A DNA stretch of 64,000 nucleotides from CAWGXZ01 sp963826695 (GCA_963826695.1 CAWGXZ010000003.1:372001-436000), one strand, 5' to 3'. Numbered from the stretch's first letter, positions 53,730-62,751 are shown. The notes: a model not told the origin generated them from the sequence alone. A program made the numbers and translations.

Positions 53730-54494
53730 TTACGGCGGGGGGTCGGCGCCTGCCGGGGGCGGCCGGGGGGCCGTGGTTTGCAGCGGCCGCGCGCCCGCCC
53801 CGACCGTCAGCACCGTCGGACGGCCGGCATGCCGTGCGCTGCCCGCTGCAAGCGATGCCAGCGTCGAGTCGGTGTGCAACGCATCGGGCCAGCCGGCGCG
53901 CGAGCTGACTTGCGCCGGCGCATCGGCGGGCCATCCGGCGGCGGCGAGCCGACGCGCCAGGGTGGCGAGCTGCCGGCCCGCCATGTAGTAGACCTCGGTG
54001 TCGGCGCGCTGTCCGCCGCCTGCCGGCAGCGATGTGCCAGCCGCTGCGTCGGCGGTCACGGCCGTGCTCAGCCGCACGCTGCGGCCGTCGCCGCGTCGGG
54101 TCAGCGGCCGGCCGCTTTCGGCCGCAGCCGCCAGAGCAGCCGTCACGCCGGGAACGATTTCAAAGTCGATTCCCGCATCGGCCAGTGCCAGCAACTCCTC
54201 CTCGAGCCGGCCGAAGATGCTCGGGTCGCCGCCCTTCAGCCGAACCACCCGGGCGCCTGCCGCAGCATGCTCGACCAGCAGCGAATTGATCGTCGCCTGC
54301 GGCGTGCTGTCCTCGAAACCGCGTTTGCCGACATCGAGCCAGCGCGCCTGCGGCGCATGGCGGCGCAGCGCCGGGTCGGTGAGGGCGTCGAACAGCACCA
54401 CCTCGGCGGCAGCCAGGCGCTCGGCCCCGCGCACGGTGATCAGGTCGGCGGCACCCGGGCCCGCACCGACGAAGACCACCCGGCCTGGTTTCAC
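53730..54494 (-). CDS. cobA: Uroporphyrinogen-III C-methyltransferase
   Basis: 254 residues. SUMT motifs: VGAGPGAADLITVRG near 9-23, VRLKGGDPSIFGR near 84-96, and IVPGVTAALAAAAESG. It makes precorrin-2 for siroheme, the cofactor of CysI. The CysG-type N-terminal dehydrogenase/ferrochelatase domain is absent, so later steps are encoded elsewhere. The start overlaps the cysN stop by 4 bases (ATGA). Confidence 0.94.
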   Translation of the reverse strand: MKPGRVVFVGAGPGAADLITVRGAERLAAAEVVLFDALTDPALRRHAPQARWLDVGKRGFEDSTPQATINSLLVEHAAAGARVVRLKGGDPSIFGRLEEELLALADAGIDFEIVPGVTAALAAAAESGRPLTRRGDGRSVRLSTAVTADAAAGTSLPAGGGQRADTEVYYMAGRQLATLARRLAAAGWPADAPAQVSSRAGWPDALHTDSTLASLAAGSARHAGRPTVLTVGAGARPLQTTAPRPPPAGADPPP

Positions 54495-55804
54495 GCCACC
54501 GACGCGGCGCGAACGAGCAGGGCGCCGCTGGTGCGGTTGCTCGCCGGGTCGACGACGATCAGCGAGCCGCCGGTGCGGTTGATCTCGTAGGCTTCGACCG
54601 GCAGCGGCTGCTGCGTCTCGACGACGACGCGGCCGATCTCGTTCACCGCCAGTTCGTGGGCATCGGTCTCGGCGAGGGTGTGAATGTCGAGCCGGCTTTC
54701 GATCCGGGTGATTCGTGCCTGCACCCAGCGGTGGCCATGGCGCACCCAGTATTTGCGGCCGACGACGGCGGGTTCGGTATCGAGCCAGGCGAGCGTCGCC
54801 GAGAAACGCTGGCTCGGCTGCACCGTCTGCGGCGTCGAGATCCAGTCGCCGCGCGACACATCGAGCTGACGGTCCAGGACGACGCCCGCCGACTGGCCTG
54901 CCTCGACCCGTTCGACGACCTCGCCGGCAAGCCGCACCTCGGCCACCCGGGCGCGCTCGCCGCTCGGGAAGAGCTGCACATCGTCACCCGCCTGGATGCC
55001 GCCGTGCGCCACGCGACCCCACAGCGTGCGCGGCTGGTTGCCGGTGCCTTCTCCCTCGCGGGCGACGTACTGCACGGGAATCAGCAGGTCGCCGTCCTTG
55101 CGCTCCTGTGCGGCCGGCAGCGCCTCGAGCCACTGCAGCAGGGAGGGGCCGTCGTACCAGTCGGCGTCGAGCGGCTGCGTGACGTTGTCGCCGCGCAGCG
55201 CAGAGACCGGGATCACTGCAGCGACCTCGATCCCCGCCTGCCCGGCAAAGGCCAGCAGCGCTTCGCGTGCAGCGGCGTAGGCCCGCCCCGGGTCGGCCAC
55301 CGCGTCGAGCTTGTTGACCGCAAAAACGATGCTCGGCACGCGCAGCAGATGCGCCAGCAGCGCATGGCGGCGCGTCTGCGGCAGCAGCGCCAGCGGCTGG
55401 GCGTCGATGTCGAGCTTGGTGATGTCGACCAGCACCACCGCGGCGTCGCTGCCGGCCGCGGCGGTCACCATGTTTCGGGTGTACTGCTCGTGGCCGGGCG
55501 CGTCGGCAATGATGAACTTGCGCTGCCGGGTCGCGAAATAGCGGTAGGCGACGTCGATCGTGATGCCCTGTTCGCGCTCGGCCTCCAGACCGTCGGTCAG
55601 CAGCGACAGGTCGATCGGTGCGCCGGCGGCGCGCTTCTCGAGCGTGTCGAGCTGGTCGGCAAGGATCGCCTGGCTGTCGAACAGCAGCCGTCCGATCAGC
55701 GTGCTCTTGCCGTCGTCGACACTGCCGGCGGTGAGAAAGCGCAGCGCGCGGTGGTCGGCGACGGCGGGTGCCATGGCCGCAGGCGTTGCAATGGCAGCCG
55801 TCAT
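54491..55804 (-). CDS. cysN: Sulfate adenylyltransferase, GTPase subunit
   Basis: 437 residues. G1 loop GSVDDGKST at 27-35, DAPGH switch, and NKLD specificity motif, followed by EF-Tu-like beta barrels. There is no C-terminal APS kinase domain, consistent with an APS-reductase pathway. With CysD it makes APS from sulfate and ATP. Its start overlaps the cysD stop by one base. Confidence 0.96.
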   Translation of the reverse strand: MTAAIATPAAMAPAVADHRALRFLTAGSVDDGKSTLIGRLLFDSQAILADQLDTLEKRAAGAPIDLSLLTDGLEAEREQGITIDVAYRYFATRQRKFIIADAPGHEQYTRNMVTAAAGSDAAVVLVDITKLDIDAQPLALLPQTRRHALLAHLLRVPSIVFAVNKLDAVADPGRAYAAAREALLAFAGQAGIEVAAVIPVSALRGDNVTQPLDADWYDGPSLLQWLEALPAAQERKDGDLLIPVQYVAREGEGTGNQPRTLWGRVAHGGIQAGDDVQLFPSGERARVAEVRLAGEVVERVEAGQSAGVVLDRQLDVSRGDWISTPQTVQPSQRFSATLAWLDTEPAVVGRKYWVRHGHRWVQARITRIESRLDIHTLAETDAHELAVNEIGRVVVETQQPLPVEAYEINRTGGSLIVVDPASNRTSGALLVRAASVA

Positions 55805-56763
55805 CAGAAGTAGCCCTCTTTCTTGCGCCGCTCCATCGAGGCATCCGAGGTGCGGTCGTCCATTCGGGTCGCGCCGCGCTCGCTGACTGTCACCTTTAGC
55901 GTTTCGGCAACGATCTCGACCGCGTTCGCCGCCGGGCTCTCGACCGGGCAGGTGCAAGTCATGTCGCCGACGGTGCGAAAGCGCACCTCGGCCGTTTCGA
56001 CGCTTTCGCCGGCTTCGCACGGCGTCACGTCGGTCAGCGGAACCAGCAAGCCCTTGCGCCGGATCACCTGGCGCGCATGGGCGAAGTAGAGGTTCGGCAG
56101 CGGAATCTGCTCGCGGGCGATGTAGAGCCAGACGTCGAGCTCGGTCCAGTTGCTGATCGGGAAGGCGCGCATGTGTTCGCCGGGCTTGATGCGGGTGTTG
56201 AACAGCGTCCAGAGCTCGGGCCGCTGCTCCTTCGGCTGCCACTGCCCGAAGCTGTCGCGGTGCGAAAAGATGCGCTCCTTGGCGCGGGCCTTTTCCTCGT
56301 CGCGGCGCGCGCCACCCATCAGCACGTCGAAGCGGTGCTCCTCGATCGCTTCGAGCAGCGCCACCGTCTGGTGGCCATTGCGCGATTCGAGCGGATGCGA
56401 CAGGCGCACCGTTCCGCGGCGGATCGAATCCTCCAGATGCCCGACGACCAGCCGCTCGCCCATCTCGGCGATGCGGCGATCGCGGAACTCGATCACCTCC
56501 GGAAAATTGTGTCCGGTATCGACATGCAGCAGCGGGAAGGGCAGCCGCCCCTTGTACTGGCCGTCGGCGCCGCGGCTCTTGAAGGCTTTCTCGGCGAGCC
56601 GCAGCACCACGCACGAGTCCTTGCCGCCCGAGAAAAGCAGCGCCGGGCGCTCGAAGGCCGCGACGGTTTCGCGCAGGATGAAGATGGCTTCTTCTTCAAG
56701 CCAGTCGAGATGCGTGTGGTCGAGCTGCGGCAGCAGCTGCTCGACCGTCAGGGGTGCGTTCAT
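55804..56763 (-). CDS. cysD: Sulfate adenylyltransferase, small subunit
   Basis: 319 residues. PP-loop SGGKDS at 45-50, followed by HVDTGHNFPE and GGARRDEEKARAKER. It is the catalytic subunit that adenylates sulfate. It overlaps cysH by 4 bases at its 5' end and cysN by one at its 3' end. Confidence 0.96.
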   Translation of the reverse strand: MNAPLTVEQLLPQLDHTHLDWLEEEAIFILRETVAAFERPALLFSGGKDSCVVLRLAEKAFKSRGADGQYKGRLPFPLLHVDTGHNFPEVIEFRDRRIAEMGERLVVGHLEDSIRRGTVRLSHPLESRNGHQTVALLEAIEEHRFDVLMGGARRDEEKARAKERIFSHRDSFGQWQPKEQRPELWTLFNTRIKPGEHMRAFPISNWTELDVWLYIAREQIPLPNLYFAHARQVIRRKGLLVPLTDVTPCEAGESVETAEVRFRTVGDMTCTCPVESPAANAVEIVAETLKVTVSERGATRMDDRTSDASMERRKKEGYF

Positions 56764-57551
56764 GCGGGCTCTCCGATCGCCCGGAAGGGCAGTGGCGACA
56801 CCGCCGCTGCGGGCTCGCTGGTCAGCGGCTCGACGTCGCCACCGGAGACGTGCAGGCCGCACTCCTTGGCGCGGTCGTCTTCCCACCACCAGCGGCCGGC
56901 GCGGAATTCCTCGCCGACGGCGATCGCCCGGGTACACGGCGCGCAGCCAATGCTCGGCATGAACTCGTCGTGCAGCGGGTTGTACGGCACGCCGTTCTGC
57001 TCGATGTAGTGCCAGACATCCGCCCACGACCAGTCGGCCAGCGGATTGACCTTGGTGCGGCCCTGCGCATCGACCTCGGTCGCATGGACTTCACCGCGCT
57101 GCGCCGACTGTTCGCGGCGCAAGCCGGTGACCCAGGCATCGCGGCCTTCGAGCATGCGCGCCAGCGGCTCGAGCTTTCGCAGGCCGCAGCAGGCCTTGCG
57201 CAGCGCCACGCTTTCATACATCGGCAGCTTGCCGTTGCGCGCGACGAACTGCACCACCGTCTCCTCGACCGGCTTGTAGACCTCGACCGGCCGCGCGTAA
57301 TGCGCTTCGATGCGCCCGATCAGATCGACCGTCTGCGGGTGCAACATGCCGGTTTCGAGCGTGGCGACCGGGATCGGCAGCGCGTGCCTGGCGATCAGGT
57401 CGGTGACGACCATGTCCTCCGCGCCGAGGCTGGTCGACTGGACGATGCAGCCGGCGTGGTCGGCGGCGGCCCTGCGCAGCACGTCGACCGACGCCACGAC
57501 GCGCTCGTCGAAGCCGGTGGTCTTGCGCGCATAGAGTGCAATCGCGCTCAT
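56760..57551 (-). CDS. cysH: Adenosine 5'-phosphosulfate reductase
   Basis: 263 residues. Cysteines C121-C122 and C203-x2-C206 are the [4Fe-4S] ligands that define APS-specific (plant-type) reductases, and the catalytic C231 sits in KECGLH. It reduces APS to sulfite with thioredoxin or glutaredoxin. Coupled to DUF934 (4-base overlap) and cysD. Confidence 0.95.
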   Translation of the reverse strand: MSAIALYARKTTGFDERVVASVDVLRRAAADHAGCIVQSTSLGAEDMVVTDLIARHALPIPVATLETGMLHPQTVDLIGRIEAHYARPVEVYKPVEETVVQFVARNGKLPMYESVALRKACCGLRKLEPLARMLEGRDAWVTGLRREQSAQRGEVHATEVDAQGRTKVNPLADWSWADVWHYIEQNGVPYNPLHDEFMPSIGCAPCTRAIAVGEEFRAGRWWWEDDRAKECGLHVSGGDVEPLTSEPAAAVSPLPFRAIGEPA

Positions 57552-58048
57552 CGGCCGACTCCGCGGTCCGACGCGCGCGCGAAGAGCGGCTGGCTGCTGC
57601 GCACGTCGCCCTGGTAGTGGGCTGGGAAAAAGGCCAGGGCACGCTCCGCCGCCTGCTGCGACTGGTCGGCGCGCAGCACCGCGGCGTCGAAGCCGTTGCG
57701 CTGCAGCAGCGGCATCATGTCGACGAGCACTTCGCCGGTGGCGCGAACCTGGCCGGCAAAGCGATGGCGCGAGCGCAGCAGGTGCGCCTGGCTGTAGGCA
57801 CGGCCGTCGGTCCACTTGGGAAAGTGCAGCGCGATCAGCGCCAACCGGGCAAAGTCGCCGGCAAACGGCTCCAGCTCGGCGTCGTTCGGCAGCAGCAGGC
57901 CGACCGGCGCGTCGGCGGGCCAGGTGTCGCGCACGCCTGCCCATTGCGCCGGCGTCAGCACGGCATGCGCGAAGGGCGCAGGTGCCGTCTCGCCCTCGGC
58001 GGCCGGCCGCCACGCATCGGTTGCGATGTCGATGAATTGCATGCTCAT
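57548..58048 (-). CDS. DUF934 protein of the sulfite-reduction operon
   Basis: 166 residues. It is a conserved companion of CysI and CysH in proteobacteria, with PVGLLLPNDAELEP and the ARLALIALHFPKWTDGRAYSQA core. Its biochemical role is unproven; suggested as an accessory factor for sulfite reductase. The ATG at 58048 overlaps the cysI stop (ATGA), so it is preferred to the next ATG two codons downstream. Confidence 0.93.
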   Translation of the reverse strand: MSMQFIDIATDAWRPAAEGETAPAPFAHAVLTPAQWAGVRDTWPADAPVGLLLPNDAELEPFAGDFARLALIALHFPKWTDGRAYSQAHLLRSRHRFAGQVRATGEVLVDMMPLLQRNGFDAAVLRADQSQQAAERALAFFPAHYQGDVRSSQPLFARASDRGVGR

Positions 58049-59742
58049 GCTGCGTGCGCCGTTGTGCGTCGAACCTCGTTGGCCGCCGTCTTGAAGGGCG
58101 TGATGCCGACCCGGCGCACGGTTTCGATGAAGCGCTCGGCGGGGGCGCGCTCGCTGCGGTAGGTCTCGACCACCGCCTCGATGACATCGGGCACCTCGTC
58201 GGCCGAGAACGACGGCCCGATCACCTTGCCCGGTGTCGCCGGCCCGCTGAGGCGCGAACCATCGGCGCCGTTGAGCGTGATCTGGTACCACTCGCTGCCG
58301 TCCTTGTCGACGCCGAGGATGCCGATGTGGCCGCTGTGGTGGTGGCCACACGAATTGATGCAGCCGCTGATGTGCAGGTCGATGTCGCCGATGTCGTAGA
58401 GCCGGTCGAGGTCGTCGAAGCGCTCGGTGATCGCCTGAGCGATCGGGATCGACCGGGCATTGGCGAGCGCGCAGAAATCGCCGCCCGGGCAGGCGATCAT
58501 GTCGGTCAGAAATCCAATGTTGGGGGTTGCCAGGCCGGCCTCACGAGCCGCCTGCCACAGTGCATGGAGGTCCGCCGCCGGCACCCATGGCAACACCAGG
58601 TTCTGGTCGTGCGAGACCCGCAGCTCGCCGGCGCTGAAGCGATCGGCGAGATCCGCGGCCTGGTCCATCTGACTGTCGGTGGCGTCGCCGGGTGGTTGGC
58701 CATTGCGCTTGAGCGACAGCGTCACCGCACGGTAGCCCGGCAGCCGGTGCGGATGGACGTTGCGCTCGAGCCAGCGTTGCCAGGCGAGCGGCGCATCCGC
58801 CGGTGCCGTGATCGCCGCTTCGTCGCGACCGCCGACGCCCGCCGGCAGCTCGAAGCAGGCGGCAACGCGGTCGAGCTCGCTTTGCGGAATGAGGTGCGCG
58901 GTGCCGCCCTCGTCGTTGTCGAGGATGCTGCGGAACTCGGCTTCGACGTCGTCGATGAATCGCTGTCCCTCGGCCTTGACCAGGATCTTGATGCGCGCCT
59001 TGTACATGTTGTCGCGCCGGCCGTGGCGGTTGTAGACGCGCACGATCGCCTCGATGAAAACGAGGATCTGCTGCCACGGCAGGAAATCCCGGATCACCGT
59101 GCCGATCACCGGTGTGCGTCCCATGCCGCCGCCGACCAGCACCTGGAAGCCGACTTCGCCCGCCTCGTTCTTCAGCAGCTGCAGGCCGACGTCGTGCCAG
59201 GCAATCGCCGCCCGGTCCTCGCGCGAGCCGCTGACGGCGATCTTGAACTTGCGCGGCAGGAAGGCGAATTCGGGGTGCAGCGTGCTCCACTGGCGAAGCA
59301 CTTCGCTGTAGGGACGCGGGTCGACGATCTCGTCGGCGGCGACGCCCGCGAAGCAGTCGCCGGTGATGTTGCGAATGCAGTTGCCGCTGGTCTGGATGCC
59401 ATGCATGTCGACGGACGCCAGCTCGTCCATGACCTCCGCGCCGCGGACCAGGGGGATCCAGTTGAACTGCAGGTTCTGCCGCGTCGTGAAGTGGCCATAG
59501 CCGCGGTCGTACTCGCGGGCAATGTGCGCCAGCTTGCGCAACTGGGTCGAGTTCAACTCGCCATAGGGCACGGCGATGCGCAGCATCGGCGCGTGGCGCT
59601 GAACGTACCAGCCGTTCTGCAGCCGCAGCGGCCGGAACTCCTCTTCGCCGAGCTGGCCGGCGAGATGGCGTTCGAGCTGGTCGCGGAACTGGGCGGCGCG
59701 CTGGTGGACAAATTGCCGGTCAAAGTCGGTATAGGCGTACAT
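58045..59742 (-). CDS. cysI: Sulfite reductase hemoprotein (nitrite/sulfite reductase family)
   Basis: 565 residues. Cysteines C418-x5-C424 and C461-x3-C465 bind the coupled [4Fe-4S] cluster and siroheme. The N-terminal half contains the arginine-rich substrate-binding regions. No CysJ flavoprotein is nearby, so electrons are likely from ferredoxin. First gene of the minus-strand sulfate operon; transcription starts in the gap 59743-59898. Confidence 0.95.
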   Translation of the reverse strand: MYAYTDFDRQFVHQRAAQFRDQLERHLAGQLGEEEFRPLRLQNGWYVQRHAPMLRIAVPYGELNSTQLRKLAHIAREYDRGYGHFTTRQNLQFNWIPLVRGAEVMDELASVDMHGIQTSGNCIRNITGDCFAGVAADEIVDPRPYSEVLRQWSTLHPEFAFLPRKFKIAVSGSREDRAAIAWHDVGLQLLKNEAGEVGFQVLVGGGMGRTPVIGTVIRDFLPWQQILVFIEAIVRVYNRHGRRDNMYKARIKILVKAEGQRFIDDVEAEFRSILDNDEGGTAHLIPQSELDRVAACFELPAGVGGRDEAAITAPADAPLAWQRWLERNVHPHRLPGYRAVTLSLKRNGQPPGDATDSQMDQAADLADRFSAGELRVSHDQNLVLPWVPAADLHALWQAAREAGLATPNIGFLTDMIACPGGDFCALANARSIPIAQAITERFDDLDRLYDIGDIDLHISGCINSCGHHHSGHIGILGVDKDGSEWYQITLNGADGSRLSGPATPGKVIGPSFSADEVPDVIEAVVETYRSERAPAERFIETVRRVGITPFKTAANEVRRTTAHAA

Positions 59743-59898
59743 CGTTCGAAGTCGGGCAGTGTGCGGTCGGGGCAGGCGGCGGCTCGGCCCGCGAGGGCGC
59801 GACTGTACCGACCCGGGCGAAGGCGGCGAAGAACTTTATCGGCAGTTGCTTATGGCCGGGTGCTCTAACAGCGTGCGTTTGCCGGCGCCCAAACGAAC

Positions 59899-59924
59899 AA
59901 AGGCCCGGCATCGGCCGGGCCTTT
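59899..59924 (-). terminator. Rho-independent terminator of the phasin gene
   Basis: AAAGGCCCGG and CCGGGCCTTT pair around a 6-base loop, followed on the minus strand by TG and a T-rich stretch (TTCGTTTGG), 36 bases after the phasin stop. Confidence 0.75.
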
Positions 59925-59960
59925 GAAGCCGAAGCAGCGCTTCGGCGTGCGAGCAGCGGA

Positions 59961-60515
59961 TCAGCTGTTGCGCTGAGCCTGGGTCGTCGCGGCTTCGGCA
60001 GCCTTCATCGCGGTGGAAGCGGCGGCCTGGAAATTCGACTGGGCGACTTCAGCAGCCTGCTTGGCAGCCTTCTGAACGGTCTCGTAGGCGCTGTTCGCAG
60101 CGGTGACGGCGGTCTTGACCATCGCCACGGCGTTTTCCGAGCCGGCCGGCGCGTTGCGCACGGCGTTGTCGACCGCGTCCATGAACTTGCGCTGGGTTTC
60201 AGCAGCCTTGGCTTCGGCGACACGGCCGACTTCGGCGTTGGTCGATGCAGCGATTTCGTACAGGTGGCGGCTGTAGGCCGCAGCCTTTTCGGCAGCCGGC
60301 TGCAGCAGGCTGGTCTGCAAAGCCAGCAGCTCGCGGGCATCCTTCACCGACAGCGCGGCACGCGTCGTGTCGGCCGCTTCGCCCATCGCCAGCTTGGCTG
60401 CTTGCAGGTTCAGCTCGACCAGCTTTTCGACGCCTTCGAACGCCTTGGCGGTCAGGCCGAAAAGGGTTTCGAGGTTGGCGCGTTGGCTGGCGGCGAGTTG
60501 TTCGGGGGTCATCAT
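59961..60515 (-). CDS. Phasin (PHA granule-associated protein)
   Basis: 184 residues of Phasin_2 (PF09361) type, almost wholly helical and rich in A, Q and E (TPEQLAASQRANLETLFGL opening). It coats polyhydroxyalkanoate granules and controls their size and number. The start has a GGAG site. The C-terminal half is an Ala-rich repeat-like helix. A consensus-spaced promoter and two TGC-rich repeats lie upstream. No PHA synthase gene is in the window. Confidence 0.94.
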   Translation of the reverse strand: MMTPEQLAASQRANLETLFGLTAKAFEGVEKLVELNLQAAKLAMGEAADTTRAALSVKDARELLALQTSLLQPAAEKAAAYSRHLYEIAASTNAEVGRVAEAKAAETQRKFMDAVDNAVRNAPAGSENAVAMVKTAVTAANSAYETVQKAAKQAAEVAQSNFQAAASTAMKAAEAATTQAQRNS

Positions 60516-60557
60516 GGTGTTTTCTCCAAGGGTGGTGTGATCAACCGGTGCCTCGTT

Positions 60558-60568
60558 GTGCACTGCAC
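60558..60568. promoter_or_regulatory. TGC-rich operator candidate near the phasin transcription start
   Basis: GTGCA-C-TGCAC, a perfect 5-base inverted repeat just downstream of the predicted start of transcription. PhaR regulators of PHA genes bind TGC/GCA-rich repeats. Confidence 0.5.
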
Positions 60569-60578
60569 CATGGAACGA

Positions 60579-60607
60579 AGTATCGCCCAAGGCGAGCGGC
60601 CATGCAA
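60579..60607 (-). promoter_or_regulatory. Phasin gene promoter
   Basis: On the minus strand: -35 TTGCAT (60607-60602), 17-base spacer, -10 GATACT (60584-60579). The predicted start lies near 60572, giving a leader of about 57 bases. Confidence 0.5.
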
Positions 60608-60616
60608 GCGGTTTTG

Positions 60617-60630
60617 TTGCAGTGCAGCAA
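60617..60630. promoter_or_regulatory. Second TGC-rich operator candidate
   Basis: TTGCAGTGCAGCAA, an imperfect inverted repeat with TTGC/GCAA ends, 9 bases upstream of the -35 of the phasin promoter and between it and the divergent HDAC-like gene. Confidence 0.45.
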
Positions 60631-60671
60631 AAAATCGGTATCCGCATGTTTTTGCGACTTCGCCGCGGCGG

Positions 60672-60677
60672 CAGAAT
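60672..60677 (+). promoter_or_regulatory. -10-like hexamer for a leaderless HDAC-like transcript
   Basis: CAGAAT ends 6 bases before the ATG at 60684. No Shine-Dalgarno. Confidence 0.35.
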
Positions 60678-60683
60678 CGATCG

Positions 60684-61643
60684 ATGCACGTCTACTACGC
60701 CGACGAATTCGTCCTGCCGCTGCCGACCGGGCATCGATTCCCGATGCACAAGTACGCGTTGCTGCGTCAGCGGCTCGAGGATGTCGCCGACATCCACCCC
60801 CGCCAGGCGCCACCGGCCAGCGACGGCGAGCTGGCCCTGGCGCACACGCCGGGCTATGTCGATGCCGTCGTGCATGGGCTGCTCAGCGCCCAGGCGCAGC
60901 GCGAAATCGGTTTTCCCTGGAGCGAGCGGATGGTCGAGCGCGCGCGGCGCTCGGTCGGGGCGACGATTGCCGCCGCCCGCTCGGCAATGAGCGAAGGCGT
61001 ATCGGCCAACCTGGCCGGCGGGACGCACCACGCCACGGCCGACCACGGCAGCGGTTTTTGCGTCTTCAACGACGTGGCCGTGGCCGCCCGGCTGATGCAG
61101 GCCGAGCTGCACCGGCAGCGGCCGCCGCGCCGAACGCTGCTGCGCATCGCGGTGATCGACCTCGACGTCCACCAGGGCAACGGCACCGCGTCGATCTTTC
61201 GCGACGATCCGAGCGTCTTCACGCTGTCGATCCATGGCGAGCGCAACTTCCCGTTTCGCAAACAGCCGGGCGACCTCGATGTCGGGCTTGATGACGGAAC
61301 GGGCGACGCCGAGTACCTGCAGGCGCTCGACGGCGCGCTCGACGCCCTCTGGCAACACCACGCCGACGCGCTGCCTGGCCTGATCTTCTACCTCGCGGGT
61401 GCCGATCCGCACGAAGGCGACCGGCTCGGCCGGTTGCGCCTGACCACCGAAGGGCTTGCCGAGCGCGACCGGCGTGTGCTCGCGGCCGCACGACAGCGCG
61501 GCATTCCGGTGGCGCTGTCGATGGCCGGCGGCTACGGGCGCGACATCGAGGACACGGTCGGCGTGCAGCTCGGCACCCTGCGCGCCGCGCGTGACAGCTG
61601 GCGCGAATGGCGCAGGCCACCGGTTGCGGCTGCCGCGGGCTGA
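60684..61643 (+). CDS. Histone deacetylase-superfamily hydrolase
   Basis: 319 residues. The zinc-dependent arginase/deacetylase fold is complete: H115-H116 in GGTHHA, D-L-D-V-H-Q-G-N-G with two metal ligands, the AGADPHEGD aspartate and the SMAGGYG loop. Bacterial members deacetylate polyamines, acetoin-related compounds or other small amides; the exact substrate is unknown. Divergent from phasin, sharing a 168-base region. Confidence 0.92.
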   Translation: MHVYYADEFVLPLPTGHRFPMHKYALLRQRLEDVADIHPRQAPPASDGELALAHTPGYVDAVVHGLLSAQAQREIGFPWSERMVERARRSVGATIAAARSAMSEGVSANLAGGTHHATADHGSGFCVFNDVAVAARLMQAELHRQRPPRRTLLRIAVIDLDVHQGNGTASIFRDDPSVFTLSIHGERNFPFRKQPGDLDVGLDDGTGDAEYLQALDGALDALWQHHADALPGLIFYLAGADPHEGDRLGRLRLTTEGLAERDRRVLAAARQRGIPVALSMAGGYGRDIEDTVGVQLGTLRAARDSWREWRRPPVAAAAG

Positions 61644-61752
61644 ACGCGCAGTGCGGCGCATGCGGCGCGCCGACGGCCTGTTCGACAATCGCCGCACAGC
61701 CTGACGGGAGCGTGCCGTCGACCTGCCTTCCGCCTGATCCAAAGGACCCTTG

Positions 61753-62751
61753 ATGAAACCCTCGATCCTCGTTGCCCGCGCCGTCTTCCCCGAGGTCGTG
61801 CAGCGGCTGCAACCCTACTTCGAAGTCGACGCCAACAACGAGGATCGCGTGCTGCCGCCCGACGAGCTGCGCCGGCGCCTGCAGGGCAAGGTGGGTGCGC
61901 TGACCACGGGCAGCGAGCGCATCGATGAGGCGCTGCTGGCCGCAAACCCGCAGCTGCGGGTGGTTGCCAACATCGCGGTCGGCTACAACAACTTCGATGT
62001 CGCGGCGTGCACGGCGCATGGCGTGCTTTGCACCAACACGCCCGACGTGCTGACCGAAACCACGGCCGACTTCGGCTTCGCGCTGATGATGGCCACTGCC
62101 CGGCGGATTTCCGAAAGCGAGCACTACCTGCGCCGCGGCGAGTGGACGCGCTGGGCGCTCGACATGTTCGTCGGCAGCGACATCCACGGCGCGACGCTCG
62201 GCATCCTCGGCATGGGACGCATCGGCCAGGGTGTCGCGCGGCGTGGTGCGCACGGCTTCGGCATGCAGGTGATTTATCACAACCGCTCGCGCCTCGACGC
62301 GTCGCTCGAGGCCGCGTGCAAGGCGCGCTATGTCGACAAGGCCACGTTGCTGCGCGAAGCCGATCACCTGGTGCTGGTGCTGCCGTACTCGGCCGAGTCG
62401 CACCATGCCATCGGCGCCGCCGAACTGGCGCAGATGAAGCCGAGTGCGACGCTCACCAACATCGCCCGTGGCGGCATCGTCGACGATGCCGCGCTGGCCG
62501 AAGCGTTGCGCGAGCGGCGGATCGCCGCGGCCGGGCTCGACGTCTTCGAAGGCGAGCCGGCGCTGCATCCCGCGCTGCTGACCGTGCCGAATGTCGTGCT
62601 GACACCGCATATTGCCAGCGCAACCATCGTCACCCGGCGCGCCATGGCCGATCTGGCTGCCGACAACCTGATTGCGGCGCTCGGCTGCGGCCCGAACGCC
62701 GGCCGGCCGCCGACGCCGATCAATCCGCAGGTGCTGTCTGCCCCTCGGTGA
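61753..62751 (+). CDS. D-2-hydroxyacid dehydrogenase (glyoxylate/hydroxypyruvate reductase type)
   Basis: 332 residues. NAD(P) motif G153-M-G155-R-I-G158, catalytic R239, E268 (in FEGEP) and H286 (in PHIAS). The length and the arrangement fit GyaR/GhrB-type enzymes that reduce glyoxylate or hydroxypyruvate. An AAAGGA site lies 8 bases before the ATG at 61753. Confidence 0.93.
   Translation: MKPSILVARAVFPEVVQRLQPYFEVDANNEDRVLPPDELRRRLQGKVGALTTGSERIDEALLAANPQLRVVANIAVGYNNFDVAACTAHGVLCTNTPDVLTETTADFGFALMMATARRISESEHYLRRGEWTRWALDMFVGSDIHGATLGILGMGRIGQGVARRGAHGFGMQVIYHNRSRLDASLEAACKARYVDKATLLREADHLVLVLPYSAESHHAIGAAELAQMKPSATLTNIARGGIVDDAALAEALRERRIAAAGLDVFEGEPALHPALLTVPNVVLTPHIASATIVTRRAMADLAADNLIAALGCGPNAGRPPTPINPQVLSAPR

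Noticed and set aside
59743..59898. AAGAACTTTAT segment as a CysB operator for the sulfate operon
   Set aside because: A short palindrome-like stretch is present, but CysB sites are poorly defined and I could not match promoter hexamers with it.
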